Origin: Lachnospiraceae bacterium UBA1683
Lineage (GTDB): Bacteria > Bacillota > Clostridia > Lachnospirales > Lachnospiraceae
Assembly: GCA_002320245.1 (NCBI GenBank)
Contig: DCKD01000030.1
Span: 338 to 40,379 of the forward strand
Length of the DNA: 40,042 bases
Direction: 5' to 3'
The position numbers and the translations under genes are program-made. Below are positions 23,432-30,871 of the stretch, one piece after another (positions within the stretch are counted from its first letter, which is position 1; each line of letters opens with the position of its first letter). Under the pieces are notes generated by a model that worked only from the letters and a program-made list of their open reading frames with translations, searched no databases and was not told the DNA's origin.

Positions 23432-24082
23432 TTATTTACTTAACGCACAAATTAAATCACGAATATTTGCGGATTTGTGATTATTATCATCTGTCGTCCA
23501 AGCAACCGTTCTATTGAATTTTTTAAGTAATTTTATTAATTCATCAATATCTTTTACATCAGCATCCGTATATAAATACAACTTTCTCAATGTCTTATCT
23601 TGTGGTTTTCCTACCGACAAATGTTTATCTCCGATTAATACTGTTTTCTTTGCTTCATCGACTACATCAAGAGAGCTGATTATTTTTCTATTTTCCCGAA
23701 GAGTCTTAATTTTAGTTTCTTGTCTTATCTCTAATGGTATATTGGAATTAAGTTCTTCAAGAAAATGTTCAAAATCAAAAGGTTTTCCACTGTGAGTTAA
23801 ACAGAGTTCTTCTGTCATCTCGTTCTGAATTTTTTCTGATATATATACATCAAATGTGCCTTTTTTATGGCTACCATACATTTTTAATTTTCTCAAAACT
23901 TTTGTGTTTCGCATATAAATAAAAAGTGTATCTTTAGCCTCTTTATCCTCATCAGACAAATACATCATAAACAAAAATCTACCTTTGCCAATTTGTATGT
24001 CAAAAGCAGTTGCCTTATCATCAGAATTCAAAGTAGCAAAATATATATTTTGCAATCTGTTAAAATTAAATTTAATTGGCAT
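23432..24082 (-). CDS. Hypothetical AT-rich cargo gene, possible defence or regulatory protein
   Basis: 216 aa beginning MPIKFNFNRLQNIYFATLNS. I chose ATG 24082 with GGGAG eight bases upstream; a GTG three codons earlier has none. It is soluble and lysine-rich, with beta-rich character in the first half (GRFLFMMYLSDEDKEA) and a helical C-terminal part (DIDELIKLLKKFNR). No membrane segment and no familiar motif. Codon use is far more AT-rich than the coupling-protein and DUF961 genes on either side, and Tn916 has no gene here, so it is probably a later insertion. Co-directional with the transfer operon. I do not recognise the family. Confidence 0.7.
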   Translation of the reverse strand: MPIKFNFNRLQNIYFATLNSDDKATAFDIQIGKGRFLFMMYLSDEDKEAKDTLFIYMRNTKVLRKLKMYGSHKKGTFDVYISEKIQNEMTEELCLTHSGKPFDFEHFLEELNSNIPLEIRQETKIKTLRENRKIISSLDVVDEAKKTVLIGDKHLSVGKPQDKTLRKLYLYTDADVKDIDELIKLLKKFNRTVAWTTDDNNHKSANIRDLICALSK

Positions 24083-24160
24083 ATTATTCACTCCCGTACT
24101 TTACTTAGAATATTATAACATTTTGCCAAAATACCTACAATGGAAATCTATACGCTACAT

Positions 24161-24541
24161 TTATTTTTTAGGTTGTCCTTGTGAAATATTCTGAGAAATT
24201 CCAGCATGACCGTTTTTATTTTTTAAAACAATATCGTCTGCCTTTACATACCAGTCCACATCTGCACCACGGTAATTTGCATTGGCTACCGTATCTGCAA
24301 CAGGGTTGATAAGTTCCACTTCGGCGTTGTAGTCATAGTCCTTTAACGGAACAGTCGCCGGAACGGATACCTGTATCATGCGTCCCTGTGTGTTGCATTT
24401 CAAATCATAGGTACGTTCCTTGATTTCTTCACTGACCGTTCCATCTTCATTCTGTACATGAACCTCACGGCGTAATGCAGAGAACTTCAACACTCCAAAA
24501 GTCTTTTCTTTATCAATGACGATTCCATTTGCTAATCTCAT
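24161..24541 (-). CDS. YdcP/DUF961 family protein (Tn916 Orf22-like)
   Basis: 126 aa. The DUF961 pattern is clear: KTFGVLKFSALRREV near the N-terminus, RTYDLKCNTQGRMIQVSVP in the middle, VELINPVADTVANANYRG and a C-terminal VKADDIVLK. It is paralogous to the next gene upstream. Members of this family lie at the head of Tn916/ICEBs1 transfer operons (YdcP) and are thought to help conjugation or circle replication; the precise role is not settled. Confidence 0.87.
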   Translation of the reverse strand: MRLANGIVIDKEKTFGVLKFSALRREVHVQNEDGTVSEEIKERTYDLKCNTQGRMIQVSVPATVPLKDYDYNAEVELINPVADTVANANYRGADVDWYVKADDIVLKNKNGHAGISQNISQGQPKK

Positions 24542-24556
24542 AATCTGAATACCCCC

Positions 24557-24880
24557 TTATTTACTTTCTACTGGTAACATATCGTCTGCAAGCAGGATAT
24601 AATTGACAAATCCACGTTCCCCAATTTTATAACCATCGGTAGTAATACGTGGGTTGATAAGTTTTACTTTCTGCTCCGGCGAGAAATGTTTTTCGCCAGC
24701 TTTGGCTGGAAGCACAACGACAACATCATCGGCTCTCTGCACATCGGAATACAGGTTGTAGCTTCTGGTAATGACAGCCATACGCCCGTTGATTCTCTGT
24801 TGTTCCGTAGTGTTTTCTCCGGCAAACTCCAAGTTTCCAAATGTCTTTTCCATGTTCGGTACGACAAATCTTAATTCCAT
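24557..24880 (-). CDS. YdcP/DUF961 family protein (Tn916 Orf23-like)
   Basis: 107 aa beginning MELRFVVPNMEKTFGNLEFA, a DUF961 start. SYNLYSDVQRADDVVVVLPA and VKLINPRITTDGYKIG parallel the neighbouring DUF961 gene. It is the first gene of the transfer operon; ATG 24880 has AAGAGG upstream. Fifteen bases separate it from the paralogue. Its promoter should lie in the hairpin-bearing gap up to 25057. Confidence 0.85.
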   Translation of the reverse strand: MELRFVVPNMEKTFGNLEFAGENTTEQQRINGRMAVITRSYNLYSDVQRADDVVVVLPAKAGEKHFSPEQKVKLINPRITTDGYKIGERGFVNYILLADDMLPVESK

Positions 24881-24933
24881 AAATGATTGACCTCTTTTCT
24901 TTCTGTTTTAGTTTCTTTCCTGCTGTACTTTAT

Positions 24934-25005
24934 GGGGAGCTACACTCCCCACGCCCCTAGTGGACTTCACGCTCCCGTAAATCAGAGCTTCACGGGAGCG
25001 TGAAG
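24934..25005. promoter_or_regulatory. Two strong hairpins upstream of the transfer operon
   Basis: GGGGAG (24934-24939) pairs with CTCCCC (24945-24950). CTTCACGCTCCCGT (24965-24978) pairs perfectly over 14 bp with ACGGGAGCGTGAAG (24992-25005). Neither is followed by a clear T-run on the minus strand, so they are not ordinary terminators of the surface-protein gene. They may be a leader structure or attenuator of the transfer operon, or a DNA structure used in transfer. Confidence 0.5.
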
Positions 25006-25057
25006 TTGCAAAAAGGGTGGCGACCTTGAACGCTCTACCAACCGCTACATTACCGCC

Positions 25058-28000
25058 TTACGATTTTTTTCTACGGCGTTTGAAATAAAGCATACCGCCA
25101 AGCCCTACGCAGGAAAGACCGAGCATGGCAAGATAAGCATAGATATTGGTATTGTCGCCTGTTTTTGGGCTGTCACTTGTCTTAGTAACCGTAGATGGTG
25201 TATCCGGCGTGTCGGTATCCTTTGGTGTGTCTGGGACTTCCGGCACTTCCTTGATTGTCACGGTCTGTCCATCGTCTGTGATGTCCTTATGTTCTGTCAC
25301 TTTCTTTGGTTCGTTTGGATTGGTCATATCGTATAATTCCTCAAATGTGACAAGGCTCTTGCCACCAAGAGAAGAACCATCAAAGGTAAAGGTAATCTCA
25401 ACTGTCATTTTTTCATTGTCGGCTGTAAACTCATAATCATTGGATACTTTCTTTCCATCAATCAGAAGTTCAGCATTTTCCTCTTTTAACATCTGCCAGC
25501 CGGAAAGTTTGTATTTTGTTCCAACTTCCAGACCATCTAATGTGATTTTATCCACAATCATTACATCTTTTCCGGCTTCGATTTCTTTCTTGCCGTTCTT
25601 GTCCGTAGCGGTCGTATGGATTTTGATGATACGTTCCGTGATAAGAACGGTCTGTCCATCATCGTTGATGTCTTTATGTTCGGCAACCTTGACAGGCTCT
25701 TTCGGATTGCTCATATCGTACAATTCCTCAAAGGTAACAAGGTTCTGACCGCCAAGAGAAGAACCATCAAAGGTAAAGGTAATCTCAACCGTCATTTTTT
25801 CGCTGTCAGCAGTGAATGTGTAATCACTGTCTACACGTTTCCCGTCAATCAGAAGTTCGGCGTTTTCTTTCTTTAACATCTGCCAGCCGGAAAGTTTATA
25901 TTTTTTTCCTGTTTCCAATCCATCAAGTGTGACTTTGTCCACAATCTTGATGTCTTTTCCGGCAACAATCATTTTTTCGCCTGTTTTCTTGTCGGTAGCT
26001 GTGGTATGGATTGTGATTTCTTTTTCGTATTCATCAGTAAGTGTCCCTAAATCTACAGTCACTTTATTTCTGGATACAACCACCTCAAAAGCTGGAATCA
26101 GCTTAAATCCGGCGTTGGAATCACACTTTAATTCCTCAATCACATAGGTATCATAGAGTAATGCACCTTTACTGTCGTCTGGTTCAGATGTACCAAACCA
26201 TACACCGTCCTCACTGGATTTTCCGGCATTGGTATTGACCTTGTGGGAAGCCCAGCTTGAAGCAGTGGAGAACTGACCGTTTTTGTCAGTAACTACAATG
26301 TGGGATTCTCCTGTTGTCTTGCTTGTAATTCTGAATGGAACACCTGCAAGACGTTTATGTGTACCTGCACCGATTTTTACACCCTCAATATCGCCACGCT
26401 TAATCTGGTTGTAGACAGAGTGGGATTTGTCGGTCAAATCCACGATTTTTCCATCTTCCGTGATAGAAAAGTCGATTGCTTTTGCACCATCTGCCAAGTA
26501 GCCCTCTGGTGCTTTGCTTTCTTCTAATCTGTATTTTCCGTAAGGGAGCAAGTCAGCAGAAGTAGAAGCGATTCCGTCAATGCCTGTCTGAATCTTCTTG
26601 ACAGTTTCATTCTTGTTATATAATTTCCCCTCAACCAGTACAGGACTGTCATTTAAGGAAATGATATTGAACTCTGTGTACTGTAAGGTCGCACTTCCCT
26701 GTGCTTTGGTATCCTTTGTTTCAAGGTCACGTTTCTGGATTTTCACACCGCCACGGATAACCTTGTCGGATACGGAATACTGGTTGCTTCCAGAGAGTAC
26801 GGCAAGTTCGCCATCTTCAGAAATCTGTGTAAGGTATGTTCCCTTAATCTGTTCGGAACTTCCGTCAGTCTGCATATATGCACCATCTAACAGATAACCG
26901 TTTGGTGCTTTTGTTTCTGTGACAGTAAGTGTACCAAGTGGCAGTACATTTTTACTGTCCTGTGTATAGAAGCTGTCGCCGGATACTTTGTAGCTATCGG
27001 CAAGTCTGGATACATAATGGATAGTTCCGTCATTGTCTTTTTCGGCAACTGTTTTGGTTGTCCATGTACGGGTAGCCTTTGCAGGAAGATTGTCTGCATT
27101 GTAGTAACCGTCATAATAGCTCCATGTGAATTCTGCACCCTCTAAAGAAGCAGTTCCCTGTGGAGTAGATTTTCCTGTTTCCATGTCAATTTTGAATAAA
27201 TCAATCAAAGTTTCTGTGACCTTTGGAGTGTCAGCAACAGTCAATGTCGCTGTTTTTCCAACTTCCACATTTAAGGCATGGACAGTAGAATCCAGCTTAT
27301 AACCCTTTGGAGCAGAAAGCTCTTTGATGTAAATTGTTCCTGCTTTTACCTCAACTTCTTTGGTATCGCCGTTTCCATCGGCAGTAAGTGTGGCAAGCTG
27401 GCTGTTACAGCTCTTATCAGAATAGACACCAAATGTCGCACCCTCAAAGGAATAGTTGGCGTTGTCATCTGTGACCGTGGGATTAGAAGAAGTCTTTTTG
27501 ACCTTTGCATTTCCTACATTTAACTTTGCCCAGAACTGTCCGATGTCCTGTCCTTCGCCAGTATAAATGTAACCACCACATTCATAGCGTCCTTTGTTTT
27601 CTTTCACAAATGCTTTCGCACCAGTGTACACTTCATTTTGTATTGTCTGTGAGATTTCATTATAAGAAGCTCTGACGTTGTCACACTGCCAGCCGAGCTG
27701 TTCACTCAATCTCTGCCAGACAACACACTGTTCCAGCAAATACTTCTGGTTGTTATTCAGTCCTGTATGAGTGGCGGTATATTGCTTGACGTACTCTAAG
27801 GAAAGAGCAACGTCCGCAATCTGATCGCTACTCATACGGGAGCTTGCGTCAGAGCGTGTTTTATAGCCATTCTTGAAACTGGTATTGATGTCCACGCAGT
27901 AGGCAGTTTCGCCCTCAACTTTCATGTGTCCCTCATTAAATGTGGATTTGATAGAACCATCATTCATAACGTGTTCAATGTAGCCGACACGTTCTGCTGA

Positions 28001-28111
28001 TTCTGTCCAGTATTGATTGCCGGAAGCGTGAACCGCCGTCATTGGTAATGCCGTGAGAATGGTTGCAAAAGCAAGCGTTCCTGTCAGTAATCGCTTTACT
28101 AGCTTATTCAT
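25058..28111 (-). CDS. Large wall-anchored surface protein with SpaA/VaFE repeats
   Basis: 1017 aa. A signal peptide (about 1-29, ending AVHASG) precedes an N-terminal thioester-adhesin-like region (AYCVDINTSFKNGY and EQCVVWQRLSEQLGW), several SpaA-type isopeptide domains (about 195-620) and two VaFE repeats of about 120 residues (TATDK ... LVTFEELYDM). A C-terminal sorting signal SPKTGD, a membrane helix and RRRKKS end the protein. The sorting motif is SPKTG rather than LPxTG, and no sortase is encoded in the window, so a host sortase is needed. It likely aids mating-cell contact or adhesion. It occupies the far end of the ICE; a terminator at 28144-28170 shields it from upstream. Confidence 0.9.
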   Translation of the reverse strand: MNKLVKRLLTGTLAFATILTALPMTAVHASGNQYWTESAERVGYIEHVMNDGSIKSTFNEGHMKVEGETAYCVDINTSFKNGYKTRSDASSRMSSDQIADVALSLEYVKQYTATHTGLNNNQKYLLEQCVVWQRLSEQLGWQCDNVRASYNEISQTIQNEVYTGAKAFVKENKGRYECGGYIYTGEGQDIGQFWAKLNVGNAKVKKTSSNPTVTDDNANYSFEGATFGVYSDKSCNSQLATLTADGNGDTKEVEVKAGTIYIKELSAPKGYKLDSTVHALNVEVGKTATLTVADTPKVTETLIDLFKIDMETGKSTPQGTASLEGAEFTWSYYDGYYNADNLPAKATRTWTTKTVAEKDNDGTIHYVSRLADSYKVSGDSFYTQDSKNVLPLGTLTVTETKAPNGYLLDGAYMQTDGSSEQIKGTYLTQISEDGELAVLSGSNQYSVSDKVIRGGVKIQKRDLETKDTKAQGSATLQYTEFNIISLNDSPVLVEGKLYNKNETVKKIQTGIDGIASTSADLLPYGKYRLEESKAPEGYLADGAKAIDFSITEDGKIVDLTDKSHSVYNQIKRGDIEGVKIGAGTHKRLAGVPFRITSKTTGESHIVVTDKNGQFSTASSWASHKVNTNAGKSSEDGVWFGTSEPDDSKGALLYDTYVIEELKCDSNAGFKLIPAFEVVVSRNKVTVDLGTLTDEYEKEITIHTTATDKKTGEKMIVAGKDIKIVDKVTLDGLETGKKYKLSGWQMLKKENAELLIDGKRVDSDYTFTADSEKMTVEITFTFDGSSLGGQNLVTFEELYDMSNPKEPVKVAEHKDINDDGQTVLITERIIKIHTTATDKNGKKEIEAGKDVMIVDKITLDGLEVGTKYKLSGWQMLKEENAELLIDGKKVSNDYEFTADNEKMTVEITFTFDGSSLGGKSLVTFEELYDMTNPNEPKKVTEHKDITDDGQTVTIKEVPEVPDTPKDTDTPDTPSTVTKTSDSPKTGDNTNIYAYLAMLGLSCVGLGGMLYFKRRRKKS
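25252..26010 (-). repeat. Tandem VaFE-domain repeat in the surface-protein gene
   Basis: Two successive copies of about 375 bp encode near-identical domains: KLSGWQMLK(K/E)ENAELLIDGK and EKMTVEITFTFDGSSLGG occur in both. The DNA is also closely similar, so the copy number could change by recombination. Boundaries are approximate. Confidence 0.7.
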
Positions 28112-28143
28112 ATTTTCTCTTTCTCCTTTCGATTTTGGGTATT

Positions 28144-28170
28144 AAAAAAGACGCTCATTTATTGAACGCC
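28144..28170 (-). terminator. Terminator upstream of the surface-protein gene
   Basis: On the minus strand GGCGTTC and GAGCGTC (28170-28150) pair with two G-U wobbles and are followed by six T (28149-28144). It would stop transcripts entering from the second element, or act as an attenuator if the surface-protein promoter lies further right. Confidence 0.55.
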
Positions 28171-28227
28171 TTTAACTAAATAGTCGATATTGAGATTTGG
28201 GATTAGGTACAAATCAGATAATTTTAA

Positions 28228-28255
28228 TTGCACCTCATTGCATTAAAATTGCATT
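28228..28255 (+). repeat. Right-end TTGCATT arm-type repeats
   Basis: TTGCATT occurs at 28238-28244 and 28249-28255 (11-bp period) with a partial copy TTGCACC at 28228-28234, about 100 bp inside the right attachment site. The same heptamer and period occur at the left end (3391-3408). Confidence 0.55.
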
Positions 28256-28349
28256 TTTTAATATTTTTATATGGTTTTATAGTTACTTATATTGCCTAAA
28301 AATGGCTTAAAATCAACGATTTTGCTTTATACTCCGTACTGTCTGTCTG

Positions 28350-28361
28350 GAGTTTGAGTAG
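28350..28361 (+). other. Shared attachment site: attR of the ICE and attL of the second element
   Basis: GAGTTTGAGTAG matches 11 of 12 bases of the guaA end at 3320-3331 and would itself encode E-F-E-stop. The ICE arm repeats lie to its left and a second integrase with its own repeats to its right, so it joins two elements. Confidence 0.6.
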
Positions 28362-28369
28362 TATCCACA

Positions 28370-28411
28370 AGTCTTGGAATCCGCTAAATAAGCGGCTTCC
28401 GAGACTTTTTC
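28370..28411 (+). terminator. Terminator just inside the second element, facing guaA-side transcription
   Basis: AGTCTTGGAATCCGCT (28370-28385) pairs with AGCGGCTTCCGAGACT (28391-28406) with two mismatches, then TTTTT. It lies in the same place and orientation relative to the attachment site and integrase as the terminator at 3341 in the ICE. Confidence 0.75.
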
Positions 28412-28419
28412 TGTTGCTC

Positions 28420-28439
28420 TGCTACTAAATTGCTACTAA
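28420..28439 (+). repeat. TGCTACTAA direct repeats, candidate arm sites of the second integrase
   Basis: TGCTACTAA occurs at 28420-28428 and 28431-28439, again with an 11-bp period, between the attachment site and the integrase gene. The sequence differs from the ICE heptamer, as expected for a different integrase. Confidence 0.5.
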
Positions 28440-28498
28440 TCGCAACTACTCTGTTTCGCATCCTTTTAGTGGTCAAACCTCAGTAGACTTGTTTTCTG

Positions 28499-29782
28499 TT
28501 AAATGATTTTTCTCTGTGGCATCGGGATCACATTACTGTGTGCCGACAGCTCTGACACCGCTTCCTCTGATGTCTGTTTGTAAGGCATCGGTCCGTAGGG
28601 AACAGCTTCTGCTGTGGTGTCTGCTGCAAGGGAAGTTTCACCAGTATCATCGTATACAATCCCCATGCTTTCAAGCAACGGATTTTCGACTGGAGGCTCC
28701 AGCGGCGTATTTCCTTCGCCTGCACCGGCAAGCTGTTCCAGATTGCTGACCAGTTCCTGCTGCTTGTGTGGAAAAAGGTGGGAGTAAGTATTCAGTGTTG
28801 TGGATACCTTCTCATGTCCGAGCCTGTCTGCAAGCACCAGTGCGTCGCAGCCTTGATTAATCAATAAACTTGCGTGCGAATGGCGGATGTCATGAACACG
28901 GATACGCTTCACGCCGCTAATTTTGCAACCTCTGTCCATCTCATGTGAAAGATAGGACTTGGTAACCGGGAAAAGTCTGTCATCGGGCTTCATCATATAT
29001 CTGGAGCCAATGTAGCTTTCCAGCTCCTGGCACAGAAAATCCGGAATGGGAACCTTCCGCTTACTCTTTTTCGTCTTGGGTGTTGTCACAACATCTTCCC
29101 CATGAAGCCGCTGATATGTTTTGTTGATGTCTATCAGCTTTTTCTCAAGGTCGATATCGGCAGCGGTAAGAGCAAGAAGTTCACCTTCACGCATGCCTGT
29201 CCAGTACAGAACCTGAAAGCAGAGGTGGGATAAAGGCTTGTCCGCAATGGCATCCCGGAAGGATAGATATTCCTCATAAGTCCAGTAGTCCATCTCATCT
29301 GCTTTGGATTTTCCCATGCTGCCCGCCTGACCGCATGGATTGGTGTTTAACTCGTAGAAGCGTTTGGCATAGTTAATCATGCAGGTGAGTTGGTTGTTAA
29401 TCGACTTTAAGTAGGTATCCTTGTAATGCTTTGGTGAGTTCATCAGGTGGGTTTGCCATCTGCGCACATCAGCCGCCTTGATTTCATTGATGGGCTTGTT
29501 ACCAAAGTATGGAAGAATGTGAGTCTTGCAGATATGCTTCTTCGTCTGCATGGTAGACGCCTTTAACCGAGCACCCATGTCTTCCATATACAATTCGTAG
29601 AGACTCTGGAAAGTCATATCCGGGTTGGCAGACTGCTTCTCAAGAAATTCTCTCTCGTATGCAAGGGCTTCCTTTTTGGTGGCGAATCCCCTTTTCCACT
29701 TTTGTCTTTTGACGCCCTGCCAGTCCGTGTAGTAGAACTTGCAGAACCATTTACCAGTTTTTTCATCTTTGTAAGCTGGCAT
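28499..29782 (-). CDS. int: Tyrosine recombinase (integrase of the second element)
   Basis: 427 aa from ATG 29782 (MPAYKDEKTGKWFCKFYY), nine bases after AAAGGAG; two earlier ATGs overlap the SD. The N-terminal AP2-like arm-binding domain is at 1-50, the core-binding domain at about 55-165, and the catalytic domain has Arg in WTGMREGE, HDIRHSH, LGHEKVSTT and nucleophile Tyr in NTYSHLF. A poorly conserved C-terminal tail of about 70 residues is extra. It is only distantly related to the ICE integrase yet sits in the same position beside a guaA-end sequence, which suggests the same target. Confidence 0.92.
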   Translation of the reverse strand: MPAYKDEKTGKWFCKFYYTDWQGVKRQKWKRGFATKKEALAYEREFLEKQSANPDMTFQSLYELYMEDMGARLKASTMQTKKHICKTHILPYFGNKPINEIKAADVRRWQTHLMNSPKHYKDTYLKSINNQLTCMINYAKRFYELNTNPCGQAGSMGKSKADEMDYWTYEEYLSFRDAIADKPLSHLCFQVLYWTGMREGELLALTAADIDLEKKLIDINKTYQRLHGEDVVTTPKTKKSKRKVPIPDFLCQELESYIGSRYMMKPDDRLFPVTKSYLSHEMDRGCKISGVKRIRVHDIRHSHASLLINQGCDALVLADRLGHEKVSTTLNTYSHLFPHKQQELVSNLEQLAGAGEGNTPLEPPVENPLLESMGIVYDDTGETSLAADTTAEAVPYGPMPYKQTSEEAVSELSAHSNVIPMPQRKII

Positions 29783-29910
29783 AATCATCATCTCCTTTAT
29801 CTAAATGTTTTGACAGTTCGGTAGCCGTATGAAACAGCGATATGGCGTGATACGAACTGTATGTAGGCACATATAATGTGCAAATTTAAGGTGCATTTAT
29901 CTAAAGGCTA

Positions 29911-30017
29911 TGATATAATCTACTTGTCTAGGGTGATTATAATAGCCGTTTAGGTTAAATCACTTACATATGCTCCGGTACTTATTCTTCTGCAAAAGAA
30001 TGGTGCCGGGGTATTTT
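29911..30017 (+). ncRNA. Candidate small RNA between integrase and repressor genes
   Basis: An extended -10 (TGATATAAT, 29911-29919) predicts a plus-strand start near 29926. The transcript would end at a hairpin (CTCCGGTAC... at 29973 with GTGCCGGGG ending 30011) followed by TATTTTATT. It contains no sizeable frame. The transcript, about 90 nt, runs between the two minus-strand genes and would oppose read-through from the repressor gene into the integrase gene. Its -35 is weak. Confidence 0.4.
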
Positions 30018-30022
30018 ATTGC

Positions 30023-30604
30023 TTATTTTAAGTTGGAATCAGAAAAATAGCTCTCTGAATAATAATCCAGCGTATGATTCTGCCATGTTTCATACTGATC
30101 TTTGCTCATCGTCCCATCGTGAAATGCTGCAAGCTTGTTCATCCAGTTTTCCATAAAAAGACAGAAATCTGCATCGTACATTCCGTTTCCTTTGCCGTTT
30201 ACAAGAAGGGAAGAAGTCCATTCTGGACTTTCCGGCGGCTTGCTGCAGGAAAGGCTGAATGAAATATCCTTTATCTGCGTCATTGCAAACAGTGCCTTAA
30301 TGACCTCTGACAATGTGTTGAAACTGTAATCAGGAGAATTATCTTCCTTCTCGTCTGTTGGATTAGGTTTTGCCTCTAACAGCTCCTGCCATGGTATGTC
30401 GAGTTCGTCGGCTATTTGTTTGATGATTCCTGTTTTTACGATAATCTCACCCGATTCGTATTTCTGTATGGTCCGCTCGGATTTATCCAGCCGTTTGGCA
30501 AATTCTTTTTGTGTGATTTTCAACTCCCTGCGTCGCTTCTGGATAGCTCTGCCGATTTCCTGCGGCGTATACATGGCAAGACGCTGGTCATCTGATAAAC
30601 TCAT
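30023..30604 (-). CDS. XRE-family repressor of the second element
   Basis: 193 aa. N-terminal HTH at about 14-70 (IGRAIQKRRRELKITQKEFA, RTIQKYESGEIIVKTG) and a C-terminal part of about 110 residues without a recognised fold. ATG 30604 follows GGAAGGTGAG. It is divergent from the excisionase-like gene across a 267-bp region with paired ATGCGGATT/AATCCGCAT sites, two of which overlap its own start region. It likely keeps the element quiescent, like a phage repressor. Confidence 0.85.
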   Translation of the reverse strand: MSLSDDQRLAMYTPQEIGRAIQKRRRELKITQKEFAKRLDKSERTIQKYESGEIIVKTGIIKQIADELDIPWQELLEAKPNPTDEKEDNSPDYSFNTLSEVIKALFAMTQIKDISFSLSCSKPPESPEWTSSLLVNGKGNGMYDADFCLFMENWMNKLAAFHDGTMSKDQYETWQNHTLDYYSESYFSDSNLK

Positions 30605-30665
30605 ATGCTCACCTTCCTTATATAATGAATGCGGATTTGTGAAACACTGGTCATAATCCGTATTG

Positions 30666-30671
30666 ATTATA
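30666..30671 (-). promoter_or_regulatory. -10 box of the repressor gene
   Basis: TATAAT on the minus strand at 30671-30666, about 60 bp before the repressor ATG. The predicted start falls inside the operator half-site 30655-30663, which would allow autoregulation. The -35 is poor. Confidence 0.45.
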
Positions 30672-30745
30672 GTGTATTTATCATTGCAAGAACATTATAT
30701 AACGAATTAAAACGAATTGCAAGTGCGTATTTTGTAAAAATTTTG

Positions 30746-30774
30746 TTGACAAAAATTGTAGTAGGTATTAGAAT
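30746..30774 (+). promoter_or_regulatory. Strong rightward promoter of the second element
   Basis: TTGACA (30746-30751), 17-bp spacer, TAGAAT (30769-30774): a near-consensus sigma-A promoter. The start near 30781 is followed at once by the operator pair 30791-30838, so bound repressor would block it. It drives the excisionase-like, ParMR-like and probably mobilization genes. Confidence 0.75.
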
Positions 30775-30871
30775 TGAATACGAATTAAAAATGCGGATTA
30801 AATTTTGTGGCTTGCTGAACAATGCAAATAATCCGCATCTATAATGAAGATTACAGGAAAGGAGTGGTTGT

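Larger units (their letters stand above)
3320..28361 (-). mobile_element. Tn916-family integrative and conjugative element inserted at the 3' end of guaA
   Basis: The segment from the end of guaA to a second copy of the guaA-end sequence holds a complete Tn916-type set. It includes int, a DUF3173 protein, Orf7/Orf8/Orf9-like regulators, Orf13-17, ArdA, TcpD, a MobT relaxase, oriT, an FtsK-like coupling protein and DUF961 proteins, in the Tn916 order. The bounding sequences are GAGTTTGAATAG (3320-3331) and GAGTTTGAGTAG (28350-28361). Three differences from Tn916 stand out: a lantibiotic-immunity cassette where tet(M) sits, an orphan gene before the DUF961 genes, and a large surface protein at the far end. 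All transfer genes are intact, so the element looks capable of conjugation. Confidence 0.88.
30629..30838. promoter_or_regulatory. Divergent switch region with paired operators
   Basis: ATGCGGATT occurs at 30629-30637 and 30791-30799. Its inverse AATCCGCAT occurs at 30830-30838, with a one-mismatch form AATCCGTAT at 30655-30663. The pairs flank the starts of both divergent transcripts. ACGAATTnnAA-like repeats (30701-30720, 30780-30788) lie between. Operators of the XRE repressor are the natural reading. Confidence 0.55.
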
